DNA from: Xenopus tropicalis
Taxonomy: Eukaryota; Chordata; Amphibia; Anura; Pipidae
Assembly (NCBI RefSeq): GCF_000004195.4
Contig: NC_030683.2
Span: 71,457,764 to 71,521,763 of the forward strand
Reading direction: 5' to 3'
DNA length: 64,000 bases
Numbering within the stretch: the first letter of the stretch is position 1; each line of letters begins with the position of its first letter. The notes under the pieces were generated by a model. It made no database searches. It worked only from the letters and a program-made list of their open reading frames with translations, and was not told the origin of the DNA. A program made the position numbers and the translations under genes. Below are positions 1 through 12,125 of this stretch, in pieces.

Positions 1-2402
1 ACAGTGTACAGGTATCATGGCATGGGTGCCTGGGTGCAGTCCATCAGTATATGTATTCCAATGTTGCAAAGAATAACCACACTCACAGGGCTTTTAAGAT
101 GTGAAATGTTCATTTATTTGGGAGACTAACATTTCTGCTGGGACCCCAGCCTTTATGAAAGTTTATGTTATATGTTAAAATATTAATTGTTAAATGTTAA
201 AATCACAGTCTGGCTATGCATAACAATCTGCAACAAGATTACGTCAATAAAGTTCATTACCTTTGAAGAAATACTTTATATGATAAGAAAATGTGTATTT
301 CCCAAATACTACTCAATATGGACACATAATATTACCATTAATTTTAGCTGTTCAATAGAGATACCAAATCAGAATCCTTTGTTCTCTAGGGAGCATGAAG
401 AGCCTCATGTTATCAATGACAATCAATGTAATTTATGATTATTAGTTTTCTCCTGCACAAGTGCCTGTGTCTTTTATAGAATTTTTTCTTGTAACTCAAC
501 TGAAAACAAAATAGTAACAGTTCTGACTTAATTAGGTTAAACAAACAGGTCAGTTATTTGGACTTTTTAAAACATGAGTTCTGACCCTGTATAGTTTTAA
601 AAGATTATTCTGCTTCAGGGCTGTTTTTAATCTGCTGTGTATAACAAGCAGTAACTGTTCATCTGTAATTAGGGATAGTAACATCTTTCAGGTATAAGCA
701 CCTATTCTGTATTTCCATACAGTTCAGCTTAAAATTTACTATACACAAGTTAATATGGCAAATTAAGCAGCAGCATAGTTGTTTTCAAGGTCATGGGAGG
801 TGAATTTCAGCATCATGCAGACAAAGCAGTCATTATTCATTGCTTGAAGCAGATAGTGTTGTCGAGTTTTAAAGCGTACCCTGCATTGTGAAATGTATAT
901 GTTTTTTAATGGTGTTGCTGTTTTTTGTGTTACAAATCAAGACGGACCTCATATTATTTATTTACCCTTAATTATTAAGGTATAAGAGACAGTCAGTGTA
1001 ATTTATGAATGAAAAGAAGTTCTCCATAGAATTTTCCAAAGCTGCCTAGATACCAGTGAACTGGTTGTTTATTTTGAATGTTACAAAGAAATATTTGTCT
1101 TTCATATATATACAGTATGCACCCACACAGGCTCATGACTATGTGCAGAATTGTAGTTGTTACTTTGACCTAGGTTTTTTGGTTACAAGTGTAACCCTTT
1201 CTTGGCACTGATATCCAGGGCCACACTGGGGCGCAAACAGGAAAAATCCCAAGCCTCCTCTAAGTGGAAGATTTGTGGGGTTTGGAAACAGTATGTGCCT
1301 CCACCCAGGGCTAAGCCATTTACTAATGGGCAACAACTCCCTGGGAACTGCCACAGCAATGATTAATATACCAAATGTAATGGACAATAAACCACACAAT
1401 TGATAGATATGAAACAAATTGTAATATATATGCAAGGTGCAATGAAATGAGAACAGTGAATAACAGTTTCAGCATAACACATATAATATTTGACAATATT
1501 CCCCTTTGTGTAAGAAATGTCCACTGTCACTTTAAGAACCTTGAGTGTGCACACTATGGGTATGCACAAGTTAACTCCTTGTATGAAGGTAGTGGTAGCA
1601 GAGTTATGTTTTGCAACACCAGATTGTAGCACCCCGGGGTGTGTAACTGTAAAATCTCACTAAACTCCCAGTGGCAGTGATAGGGGAATAGATCCTATGG
1701 GGCAGAGCAGAGGCAGGGAAGCAGACTGGCAGCTTTTATCCCCACTGAGCTTGAGATGCTGGGGTAGAGAAAGGCTTCCTGGTATCCTGAGGAGATCCAC
1801 TGCAGGTGTCATGAAGGCTGATGGGTAATCCCACATCCAGATCCAGTATACACGCTGGTAACTCACTACAGGGCTGAAGCCCTAACTATCCTACAGGGAT
1901 TACTACCCTAACAATAGCTCAGGCCTGCTGCACTAATCCCATTCACTAAATGGCTGAATGGGAAGGTTTTACTAACTCCCTATGCTCTGATTATGGGGGT
2001 CCCTATATGGGTAGTTGTTCTACAGGTGGAGCCATAGCTCCCTACTTGTACAGAACCACAGGAACACTCACAGGAAAAGATGCAGAAATCTCAGGCAGCT
2101 CTCAGTAGTAATGTGTAGAGTCCATGCTTTTCTTCTCCTGCCTGGACAAAATCTGCCTCACTTTCATATATTTTTGGCTCCAAACCTATTTTGCAGTACA
2201 GTCAGCAGCCATGTTTTTGGTTGTCCCAGATTTAAAGTCACAGGGTTGTGCGTTCAGGGAAAGTGTAAATTAGCACTTCCCTACACAAGCTTTACAGTGT
2301 GAATGCTATCCGATGGAAAATGTATTTTTTTGGCCGCTGAACATGTGAAGCTACACATTTTGCATGAGATAAGCAGTCATACTTAGAACTTAAACTACAG
2401 GC
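1..2402. other. AT-rich intergenic sequence, no gene recognised
   Basis: No open reading frame here has a recognisable domain; the longest are about 90 codons and overlap one another on both strands. From about 1180 to 2300 the base composition is less AT-rich and reads like an old, unclassified repeat, but I could not find its ends. I see no RNA gene and no clear promoter. Confidence 0.6.
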
Positions 2403-2405
2403 TTA

Positions 2406-3221
2406 GGGGCACATTTACTTACTCACGAACGGGCCGAATGCGTCCGATTGCGTTTTTTTCGTAATGATTGGTATTTTGCGATTTTTTTGGAAAATTATCG
2501 CGACTTTTTCGTTACCAATACGATTTTTGCGGAAAAACGCGAGTTTTTCGTAGCCATTCCGAAAGTTGCGATTTTTTCGTAGCGATAAAACTTGCGCAAA
2601 ACGTCGCGCCTTTTAAGTTTTAACGCTACGAAAAAAGCGCAACTTTTCGCGCAAGTTTTAACACTACGAAAAAATCGCAACTTTAGGAATGGCTACGAAA
2701 AACTCGCGTTTTTTCGCGCAAATCGTATTGGTAACGAAAAAGTCGCGATAATTTCCGAAAAGTCGTAAAGGCGCCGAAAAACGACTTTTTCGTATGTTTT
2801 GCGATTTTTTCGGCGTCTTTACGAATTTTTCGTTACCAATACGATTTTTGCGTAAAAACGCGAGTTTTTCGTAGCCTTTACGAAAGTTGCGTAAAATCTT
2901 GCGATTTTTCCGTAGCGTTAAAACTTGCGCAAAAAGTTGCACTTTTTTCGTAGCGTTAAAACTTACGCGAAACTTCGCACCTTTTAAGTTTTAACGCTAC
3001 GAAAAAGGCGCAACTTTTCGCGTAAGTTTTAGCGCTACGAAAAATCGCAAGATTTTACGCAACTTTCGTAATGGCTACGAAAAACTCGCGTTTTTACGCA
3101 AAAATCGTATTGGTAACGAAAAATTCGTAAAGACGCCGAAAAAATCGCAAAATACCGATCTTTACGAAAAAAACGCAATCGGACTCATTTCGACCCGTTC
3201 GTGGGTTAGTAAATCAGCCCC
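2406..3221. mobile_element. Double-hairpin MITE, TTA-flanked (Harbinger-like)
   Basis: The ends are mirror images: GGGGCACATTTACTTACTCA on the left answers TAGTAAATCAGCCCC on the right, both leading into the conserved ACGAACGGG / CCCGTTCGTG. Left flank is TTA and right flank TAA, which fits a decayed 3-bp target duplication of the PIF/Harbinger type. The interior is made of short blocks rich in CG and TTTTTCG. The block CCTTTTAAGTTTTAACGC occurs near 2608 and again near 2971, so the element holds two back-to-back palindromes with a period of about 364 bp. It has no coding capacity; the apparent frames are by-products of the simple composition. Relatives lie at 36.7 and 49.5 kb. Confidence 0.85.
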
Positions 3222-3224
3222 TAA

Positions 3225-4605
3225 GTGTCTACAATGTATATAAAATGCAGTTGCTTGGATTATTACAGTAGTAATTCAGTCCTGAGAATGCAATCCAGAT
3301 ACATTTGTTTCTGTCACACACACACATTTTAGAATGTAGAATGCTACTGCTTTGGTTCAACTGAACATTTTATTGCACAGTTGGGACTTGCATACGACTT
3401 CAACATACATTAAAAAGTCATTGGTCATTGCATTTCTTGGCCACTTTAAATTCCTATCAAGTTCTACCATTCCAATTACACATATTGAGCCCAACTGCTA
3501 TCAGACTGACGTCTCTAGTCTAAACACTCCTGAAAGAAGCACTAAAATTGCAAACAAAAACAGTGTACATAGAGTGTTACTTCTGGTTTGCTTTGGATTT
3601 ATTTTAAGGATTGGCTGAAAAGAAGTTCACTTTAATAACAAGTGCTCTACATAATATTCTTGTTTTCATTTTTTATTTGAGAATCAGCCTGGAGTTACAG
3701 AATGACTAGGCTGACACTGCAGAGGGCCTTCTAAAATCACCAGTTTCTCAAAAACTTTCATCAATCTTGGTGATCAGCAAATTATTTCACTAAGTTTCAC
3801 CACCCTAAAACACCCATAGACTCCAATGGGCGGGAAAAAAAGAGTTTTTGCAGAATGGAAAAAGTCAGAGTTAAAACTCCCATTGACTTCAATGCATTTT
3901 ACAGATTTTCACAAATTTTTCAGTGAAACGGGACAGATTGGCTCACATTTTGATTGCAGATTTTGAATTTGAACCAAGTTATGACTTTTAAATAAAATCT
4001 TTCAGCTATTATAGAAAAAAAAATAAAGTTATTATAATCCTATAATTAGGGGGGACATTTTTGGCCTTGTGTTCAAATAATGGATGTTTTTAGGGATTAT
4101 AATGCCCTTTATAATACTGACACAATTTGCATTTAAAAAAAAATTGTATTATTTAGACAGAGGTAATCTTTTTTTTATATATGCAAGAGTGGTTATGATT
4201 GGTTATGGTAAAATAGACTAGTTATTTATAAAAGCCCAGAGTCTGTGTGTTTTACAAAATGTTATTTTATAACTATTGGGTATGTCTAAGCAGTTATCAA
4301 GGATGGCCGCATAATCCTCAGACTCTCAGTGGCTTGGAAAATAAAACTAACTGTACACAGGAAGATGCAGAACTACACTTTCCAAGTTGTAGGAAATAAT
4401 ATTTTTGGAAGCACTAATGATATATACAGTGCGCAGTGTCAGATTCTCATAAGACATAAAAGACTTTGCAACCCCAGAATTTAGAAAAAACAGACTGAGA
4501 TAACAGACTAATTTATAAATTGAAGGACAAAGTACAAAATGCAAAGTAAACTCACAATCCCCAACTTGTTCCTAAATCAAATAAAAATAAAATACAAAAT
4601 GTAAT
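3225..4605. other. Intergenic, with an old repeat at about 3755-3960
   Basis: The stretch is AT-rich with no recognised gene. Around 3755-3960 the phrases ATAGACTCCAATGGG and CCCATTGACTTCAATGC form a degenerate inverted pair around a purine-rich centre. Similar phrases occur in the element at 59.1-60.0 kb, so this is probably a decayed MITE fragment. A short CA-rich tract lies near 3316. Confidence 0.5.
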
Positions 4606-4804
4606 TATGGGATCTCCTAAGCCATCTCCTGTAGACTCCATTAGAAGCAAATAATTCTACTTTTTAAAAATGATTTTCTTTTTCTCTGTAATAATAAAAT
4701 TTATCTTGTACTTTATTCCATCTAAGATATAACTTACTTATGGTAAGGAGATCCAAATGACAGAAAGATGCCTAATCTAGAAAACCCCAGGTCCCATACC
4801 TGTA
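4606..4804 (-). mobile_element. Decayed fragment of the ACAGGTAT-ended MITE
   Basis: The right end reads AACCCCAGGTCCCATACCTGTA. The interior contains GCAAATAATTCTACTTTTTA and TAATAATAAAA in the same order as in the better preserved copy at 16225-16561. The left terminal repeat is lost. It is non-coding. The strand is arbitrary because the element is close to symmetrical. Confidence 0.75.
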
Positions 4805-5149
4805 TTAAATAATTGAGTGGATAAATAAACTTTAGCCTTGTTTACTGATGTCAGTATACCCACACAAGGAGGTCAGAACTGGCTTATGCTTGGCCTGTAG
4901 ATATTACTGCACCAAAAGATTTTGTATTTGAAACTCAGGGACAATTCCAGAATGCTGCCAGTCTTGACCTGTGCTTGATCTATAAACACAAATTCATACT
5001 ATGCCACTGGACTTGTACAGTATGCTCTTTGTTGTCTTGTACCAACCTTGTCTGGCCCCCCTTCCTATTACAAACCTTGTCACTGTTGCTTGTGTAACCC
5101 TATCCTCACCGCTTCTGGCTCTTTTGTGTTCAGTGTTACACTCCAAGTG
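4805..5149. other. Intergenic, nothing recognised
   Basis: AT-rich sequence between two repeats. No reading frame, hairpin or terminal repeat could be identified. Confidence 0.5.
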
Positions 5150-6300
5150 TGGCGCTTACCTGATGGCACGGGACAAACCTGAATCACTCCGCAGTGGTAT
5201 TGGGAGAGACTGGGTACCTGGTACTTATTAGCACAGTGCCTCCACCTAGTGGGATCCGGGAGTGCACCTACGGGTGGCCCCACTAGGAACAATAATAAGG
5301 CACACACAGTACTTGATAAACTAAATAACTTTTTATCTGAAATAAAGGGGAAACTAATACATATAACACTCCTATCAAAGTGGCAATAAGGGCCTTCCTA
5401 ACTACCTTTGCCACGCAAGCTATCTCACTAACTTTAGCTTAGTCCAAAGGAAACAGTCTATATACTGTAAATCTTTGAGCGCTCCTTTATTACTTTCACT
5501 TTAATTATACTCACTCCAGGAATCTCTTTGGGAGATTCACACAGAACCTTCAGGCGAGTCCAGCACCTACAGACATGCAGTGCGACTACTAGCCCCTTTA
5601 GGTACTCAGATGGGATTCCCCTGCAGGTGTTTGTTCCTCCAGACAGGATCTCTGTCTCTCCACAGGGCCGGATTTCGCCCCTGTGGGTCCCCCCCAGTGC
5701 GCATGACAACACCCCCCCCGCGCAGCCGCGAGTACGCATACGCTCCTTTAAACTCCCATACGGAGCAGTGGGGAGAGGTCCCGACTACTCCGTATGGGAG
5801 CCAAATTTGAAAACTTTCTTGCGGCGGGGCGGCATGCCGCCCCTAAACTTTTGCCGCCCTGGGCCCGGGCCTTTGTGGCCTCTCCACATATCCGGGCCTG
5901 TCTCTCCAGGTACAGGATCTGCCTTCCCTGTACCAGCCTGTTCCAAAAGACAGCTTCTTCTTGTGCTGCTCCTCTCTTTGAGCCCACTTGCAGCTTCTGG
6001 AGCTCTGGAACTCTCTTTCTCCTCCTCCTGACTTCCTCTGCCAGGCTTTCCAGCTTCCTTTTCCTTTTTGTGGCTCCCAGGCTGTTTTGCAACTTCCTGC
6101 AGCCCTGAGCTTGCTGTTCAGCTTGTTGGTAGGCAGCAGCTCACCACACACAGACACAGTCTCAGTGCCTGCTCCCCTACAGGGAACAGCAGCAGGAGGG
6201 GGGTAGGTGCAGGGACCCAGCACTACCTCCCTACACTTGTCTTGTATGTCCTGGATGTTTCCTGTGCCTCTCACTGTGTGACATTAATTACTAGCTGAGG
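5150..6300. mobile_element. GC-rich interspersed repeat, class uncertain (LTR-like?)
   Basis: This block stands out from its AT-rich surroundings by high GC, runs of C, and the small palindrome GGGCGGCATGCCGCCC near 5826. Overlapping reading frames of 70-167 codons exist on both strands but show no domain, so I treat them as composition artefacts. The phrase AGAGACTGG.A.CTGGTACT near 5205 recurs near 15968, which shows that part of the block is repeated. An LTR or hAT-related origin is a guess; no target duplication was found. Confidence 0.4.
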
Positions 6301-6799
6301 TAAGCAGCATAGCCCAGGAAATATGTTCTTAAAAAAGGACTATGCATTAAAAAATGTGTGCCACTGCAATGTCATTGGTCAGGTAGGTAGGCTGACATGT
6401 ACACAGCATAACATATAATACCAAGCTTAGCATTGTTGCATCTCTTGCAACAATGCACTACTGAGTAATTTTTTGGATACTATGAAATGATCCATTTTAA
6501 TTGACAGGATGGATATGTCAGTGATTTTGGGATAAAATGATGGAAGATTAAAGCTCAGCACATCCGAAAACCCACTTGTATGTGTTTTGTACTTTGCTAG
6601 GGTAAACTGATGAGTAGTTTACATTGGTCGAATAGGCATGCCTATTATTTTGGAGTTTATAGATTGCAGATTGAATCTACGCACCTTTGAGAAACCCCTT
6701 GGTACATTTTTCATTGCATTTGGTCATTCCCTATGGAATGAGGAAGTCTCCCTGGTCAGAAAAAATGGCAAGCCATTGAAGATGGTACAAACATTTAAA
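6301..6799. other. Intergenic, nothing recognised
   Basis: AT-rich spacer without a credible coding frame. Its last part leads into the fold-back element that follows and may be a decayed piece of it. Confidence 0.5.
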
Positions 6800-6998
6800 C
6801 CACATTTTTTCTCACCACAGAAAAAAATCACCCACTTTCTATTTATTCCTATGGGATTTTTTTAAGCATATTTATTTAATGGTGAACTCTAAGTTACACC
6901 TATTGATAAATACGCTTCTAAAAATCCCATAGGAATGAACAGAAAGTGGGTGAATTTTTCTGTTTTGATCTCACATTTTGATTAATCTGCCCCTATAT
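6800..6998. mobile_element. Fold-back MITE ending in ATCTGCCCC
   Basis: Two arms pair over about 80 bp: CACCCACTTTCT...CCTATGGGAT on the left and ATCCCATAGGAATG...GAAAGTGGGTGA on the right, separated by an AT-rich loop. The right end TAATCTGCCCC matches the element at 61.9 kb, which has both ends. The left end here is worn away. It is non-coding. Confidence 0.7.
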
Positions 6999-6999
6999 A

Positions 7000-7363
7000 T
7001 TCCAACACCTTCCTGACCATTGACTCCTTTTCAAATCAAGGTATTTAAAGAGGCTGTATATACTGACTAGGGGTTAAGCTTCATAAATCTGGCCCTAGAA
7101 GACAGAAGACCTTGTCTTCCATTTGTGAAGACTGAAAATCAAATAATATTGCATCGTGGAACAATTAATCTGATACAAACAAATGCTTCATATGCAAGCT
7201 ACAAAGTGGATAAAAAGTTGTGGTGTGAATTACAATAACTGTCAACACATAGTAGGGGTTACAATTCAACCCCTTGTCCAGAATTCACATCCACTAGTAG
7301 CTGACATTTTTTCCAACAGACAAACAAGAATAAAAGTTAGGTAACCCACTGGTTCTCAGTATA
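7000..7363. other. Intergenic, nothing recognised
   Basis: AT-rich spacer between two MITEs. No coding, RNA or repeat signal could be supported. Confidence 0.5.
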
Positions 7364-7999
7364 GGGCTGATTCACTAACGTGTGTTAAAACGTGCGCTAT
7401 TTATAGCATGCGGTAAAATTTTTATTGCGTCTAAATTTTCGCGACTTAACGCACGATTCACTAAAAGCATAATTGCGTTAATTGATGCGCGATACTGAAT
7501 GCATTATTTTAGTCGTGAAGACTATTTTCGTGCGGTATTTTTACGGTACATGCGCTAATCAACGCCCCACGTATAAATAGTCGCCACATATAAATAGTCC
7601 TGCGAATAAACGCACGCCATGTTAGCCATACATGCCAATACTTGCGGAAAATTACTGTACTGAAAATGATCATTTACCTGCAAACTGGAGGCTACATCAC
7701 TCTAGGGCCAACACATACTTGAATAAATAACACTGCAAAGTCCATATTTTATTGCCAAAAGCTGATTAACTGTACTTTTCTATAATTACCGCCTGCCTCA
7801 AGTAGGTGTTAATTTTTGCATAGACTAATGCGATATTTAGCATTTGTGAATCATGCATTAGTGTTTTTTCGGGGCGCAAATAAACACATGCGACATAACA
7901 CACGCGGTAATACTGTAGTGAATCGTGCGTTAATTTTCACGTCTATTTTAACGCAAAAAAGCGTGCGATAAAAATTAACGCACTTTGGTGAATCAGCCC
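7364..7999 (-). mobile_element. Harbinger-derived MITE, GGGCTGATTCACTAA ends
   Basis: The terminal repeats GGGCTGATTCACTAA and GGTGAATCAGCCC bound 636 bp of sequence with many CGC/GCG blocks (ACGTGCGCTATTTATAGC and its complement). Flanking trinucleotides are ATA and TTA, so the duplication is imperfect. Read on the reverse strand, positions about 7675-7805 match the leader and first codons of the Harbinger transposase at 53.2 kb, in particular CTAGAGTGATG and CAAGTATGTG. The site GTCGCCAC at about 7580 is uninterrupted here, whereas in the copies at 28.3 and 50.2 kb another MITE is inserted there. Confidence 0.85.
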
Positions 8000-8099
8000 T
8001 TATGTGTGCTGCAAATGATTTGTTTTAAACACTGAAATAGCGTTCTCTGTCCCTTTTTTCTGGCATCCTTCCCCAACACTTCTTTTCCCATCCTCCTAG

Positions 8100-8253
8100 C
8101 TTTAGTCTCCTCTGTTTTGCTGGTATGTTTAAAAACATGCATATGGGCATGCGCGTCATTGTGCATGCGCACAGCGCCACAGCTAAGCGCCGGTGAATAG
8201 AGGAGGGCCCTGCACGGAGACCACACGGGCAAGTAAAAACATTTTTTTAAAGT
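8100..8253. repeat. Short GC-rich unclassified repeat fragment
   Basis: Contains GGGCATGCGCG and GTGCATGCGCAC palindromic words and is much richer in CpG than its surroundings. It abuts the palindrome that follows. No ends could be defined. Confidence 0.35.
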
Positions 8254-8333
8254 ATATTCGGACCATAAGACGCAGGGACTTTTTCCCCCCACTTCTGGGG
8301 GAAAAAAAGTGCGTCTTATGGTCCGAAAAATAC
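8254..8333. mobile_element. Miniature palindromic element (GGACCATAAGACGCA)
   Basis: An inverted repeat with arms of about 36 bp: ATTCGGACCATAAGACGCA on the left and TGCGTCTTATGGTCCGAAAA on the right, folding around CCCCCCAC/TTCTGGGGG. The transcript would form a nearly perfect hairpin. It is followed directly by an AT microsatellite. Confidence 0.75.
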
Positions 8334-8490
8334 GGTATATATATACATATATATATATTTATTGTATTTATTTATTATATCACTTGTCCTCCATGTGTGT
8401 AATTTTGTATTCTGTAAGACTGTACAGCGCTGCGTACCCTTGTGGCACTTTATAAATAAAGTTATACATACATACATACATACATACTAT
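8334..8490 (+). repeat. AT microsatellite, L2-like 3' tail and (CATA)n
   Basis: A TATATA tract is followed by CTGTACAGCGCTGCG and CTTTATAAATAAA, the typical end of vertebrate L2-type LINEs and related SINEs, and then by about six CATA units. The same phrase in diverged form ends the fragment near 32.0 kb. Only the 3' tail is present. Confidence 0.65.
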
Positions 8491-10909
8491 ACCAATATCA
8501 CATCCATTAATTGTCTAATACACAACTAACCTATGGTGGCCATATATGTAGTATTTTTAGGGGCTGCTGGTATAATGGCAGCAAAACTCATTATTACTCA
8601 AAAAATAAAGTAATTATAGCCACATATGAGAAAACAATCAGGAAGACCAGATATAGAAATGTGGTAGATGTGTAGAAATGCAGAGGAAAATTGTGGTAGG
8701 TAATAGTAGGGGTTTAAATGTATTATTGTAAAGGCACAAGAATATTGTAACCTTTTACAGTTGGTTTTCCTAATATTATTTCCACTTGTGTAACAAGTGA
8801 AACTATTTTTAAACTGAGTATGCTTCAAGCATCCTTAACAAAAATGTTATGATAATAGCGTCATTAGGTCTTCGTGATTAGGGCTGTATTATGAAATGTA
8901 GGGTCAGGAAATTCTTAGTGGGGTTATGAGGTGCAGAAAATGTCAAGACTCAAAATCCAATTAGTGAGACTTAATAGAATGTGTAGGTATGTTCCATATA
9001 TATCTATAGACAAAACGACTCCAGCTATAAATAAAGCCAGTCTTCCTCCAGAACAATTTGCTACAATATGAACTGAAAGCTCTGCTTTGAAACATAGCTT
9101 GAGGTCTCTCTGGGAGAGACAGGGACAGGCTGGAGTTACTCTGAAATGCAAATTGAACCTTAAAACAATTCCTGCCTTTGAATTCCATCCGGCTGCCAGA
9201 TACTCTATGAAAGTCCCAGCAAGCATCCATGTCATGTTATCATTATATCTTTGTGAATTTCGTCTCCAGTATTCTTCTTCCTGACAAGCAATTAGTTAAC
9301 TAGGTACATACAAGACCATGTAATATGATTTTATCATGGGTTAATATTACAATTCAGTTTTAGCGAGCCAGGCATGTTTTTTTTTAAGATATTACAATAT
9401 CTCTTAAAAACCTGTTATGTAAGTTATTGCAATAATGATAATATCTGCAATGGTTTTATAGCTGTAATATTACAGCATTGTTTTACTCTCCATTATGTCT
9501 CACTCTCAAGCAACAAAGAGAAAGGTCAAGTGCCCCACACTGTATGAGGCCTGTTTTAAATGAAGAAGAGCCTGTATTTGCATTATGTAAAATAAGAGAA
9601 TTATATGGAATTGCTCACTAGATTCTTTAGTACTAATGGGTGGAGTGCGTACAGGTATGGAAACATTTATTAAAAAATCAGATTTCAGGATCATACCATG
9701 CATAATTGTGCTTAGCTAAGGCAATATATAGGTACTTGTGGAATCACATCTGCAAACCTAGAGTTTGCTGCTTTAGTTAGGCACATATACACAAGTACAC
9801 TTGGCAAAAATACACAAGTATGTAATGGAGCAAGTTTCATTACTTCATTGTTTGGATATCATCCTAGCTCCTATATCTTTGTCTGTGCTTTTGTGACTTC
9901 TAAATACTGACCATGACTTAAATTCTTAAATTTTGGAATTGCTATTGACTCCTGTTTGCCTCCTATTACCAACCTTTGCAGGTTCTGCTACCTGCCTGCC
10001 CAGATACTTGCCTGTGTTATGACTGCACTCACTAGCTGCCAACCTCAACCTGTCTGTTTCTGACACTTTTATTATCGGGTGTTCACCCTTTACCATTTTT
10101 AGTGTTCCCCGTGTGGGGAAATGTAAAAGACACCATTCCCATCGCACTGGGTTTGTTTTTTAAGCACCAGTGAGTCTTTCTGATACAAAGAATGCAAAAA
10201 CCCACCCTGGGAACTTCAATAGAAAAATTTTATGTTTTTTTCAACAGAAATTCTGTAGAAGAGCTCAGTTGTGCTCCCTAGTGATTTAAACCCTTCCCAC
10301 CATATCCTAAATAATGCAGAGGTAACTGTTGGGTGGGTGGGCAAAGGTTAGGCATTGGATCTGCTTTCTCTGTGTCTAAAATGCCAGGAAGCACCACTAG
10401 ACTAGAGTTTGGTTTTGGGATTGGTTCATATATATCTAAATAAGAAAGTAACTAAAAATAGCATAAAGAGAAATATTCAACCATCAAAACAAAAGTGATC
10501 TTTTCCCTTTAGTTTTACCAGCTTTCAGTTTACAAAATGCACAAAACAGGCAAACAGTAACCCTTGATGACTGCTTAGCATCAAAGGAGTAATTTAAAGC
10601 AAGGCATGCAGTGAAAAATAAAAATCAGATCCTGGTCCCCAAAAGAAATCTTAATCAAATAATTATGCTTCTGGCCATTCTTCCTTTATCTTGTGGCACT
10701 CTAATAGCCATAAAGAGAGTAAAATATCAATAAAGCTTACTAATGGGTGCCCTAAACCTCTTTTCATCAAGGTATAGGTCAAGGATACCATACCCTATTG
10801 GGAGGCAAACAGTCACCTTCACAAAACCACTACTAGGGTAGGTGAAATATAAACTACTAATGCTGTATCACACTGTTATTTACAAAATTCACTTACTTCA
10901 TAAGGCAGG
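8491..10909. other. Long AT-rich intergenic stretch
   Basis: About 2.4 kb without a recognisable gene. Scattered frames of 65-103 codons overlap on opposite strands and lack any domain. Around 9340-9480 there are short ATATTACAAT-type words in both orientations, but no clear terminal repeats. Confidence 0.5.
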
Positions 10910-11634
10910 TAGGGATGTAGCGAACCTCAAAAAAAAAGTTCGCGAACCTGTTCGCGAACTTCCGCCGAAAATTGCGAATATTCGCGAACTTTGCGAACCC
11001 CATAGACTTCAACGGGAAGGCGAACTTTAAAACCTAGAAAACCCATTTCTGCCCAGAAAAGTGATTTTAAAGTTGTTTAAAGGGTGCCACGACCTGGACA
11101 GTGGCATGCAGGAGGGGGATCAAGGGCAAAAACCTCTGAAAAATTGACACACGCCGTTTTTCGAAATGATCGGTAATTTTGCGACTTTTTCGTATTTTCC
11201 GGCGCTTTCGTAAAGTTATCGTAAGTTTTGCGACTTTTTCGGAGCTTTCGTACCGTTATCGTAAGTTTTGCGACTTTTTCGGATCTTTCGTAACGTTATC
11301 GTAAGTTTTGCGACTTTTTCGGAGCATTCGTACCGTTATCGTAAGTTTTGCAACTTTTTCGGAGCATTCGTACCGTTATCGTAAGTTTTGCGACTTTTTC
11401 TGAGCTTTCATAACGTTATCGTAAGTTTTGCGACTTTTTCGGAGCTTTCGTAACGTTATCGTAAGTTTTGCGACTTTTTCGGAGCATTCGTACCGTTATC
11501 GTAAGTTTTGCGATTTTTTCGGTGCCGGCGAACCCAAATTGCGAACATCACGAAAAGTTCGCGAATTTGCGGACTTGCGAACACCCGATGTTCGCGCGAA
11601 TTAGTTCGCCGGCGAACAGTTCGCTACATCTCTA
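10910..11634 (+). mobile_element. hAT-type MITE with TAGGGATGTAGCGAAC ends
   Basis: The element starts TAGGGATGTAGCGAAC and ends GTTCGCTACATCTCTA. It is flanked on both sides by the exact 8-bp duplication AAGGCAGG (10902-10909 and 11635-11642), the length expected of hAT transposases. The interior holds many TTCGCGAA words and a tandem array of eight 40-bp units. It has no transposase and must have been moved in trans. The perfect duplication suggests a fairly young insertion. Confidence 0.92.
11221..11540 (+). repeat. Tandem array, 8 x 40 bp, inside the hAT MITE
   Basis: The word GTAAGTTTTGC starts at 11221, 11261, 11301, 11341, 11381, 11421, 11461 and 11501, an exact 40-bp period. Units differ only at a few bases (GTACCG / GTAACG, GAGCTTTC / GAGCATTC). 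The even spacing suggests expansion by slippage or unequal exchange, so copy number is probably variable. Confidence 0.95.
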
Positions 11635-11642
11635 AAGGCAGG

Positions 11643-12125
11643 GAATAATTAAAGTCATCTGTAACGTATTGCCCATTAATGATGCAAAATTTTTGTCCTA
11701 AAATTACACAGAGTTTTCTGGTGCTCATTTAGAACATTTTCTTAATATTGCAGATTTTTGTGGCAGCTATTGCAAATAACCACAGAAATGAATAGTTTAT
11801 ATAAAATGGTAAATATTAAAAAATTGTTCAATTATTATTAAATGTAATTATAGCAAAATGTATAGAAAATGAATACCAGTTATCAATTATTTTTACATTA
11901 AAGGAATTATTAGTCTCAATGGAATCCATTTTGCAGCCCATGATGACGAGCTGACATCACGCCTCACCCTCTATACAGTTTCTGGCATTATTTTACTTAA
12001 TTTCATTCTCTGGTTGATGATAGAAAGTGGCAACAACTTGGGGTTATTTGTTGATAATTCTAGTGCTTGTCTTTAGTAAATCTTGTGAAACAGCTTACTA
12101 AGTATGGATGTGGTAACAGGTAATA
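11643..12125. other. Intergenic, nothing recognised
   Basis: AT-rich. No coding frame or terminal repeat could be supported. Confidence 0.5.

Noticed and set aside
5528..6274. Overlapping frames of up to 167 codons in the GC-rich block
   Set aside because: Both strands are open, as expected from the composition, and the peptides are Pro/Ser/Leu-rich without a recognisable domain.
11211..11540. CRISPR-like appearance of evenly spaced 40-bp units
   Set aside because: There are no distinct spacers; the whole unit repeats. It lies inside a vertebrate MITE with an 8-bp duplication.
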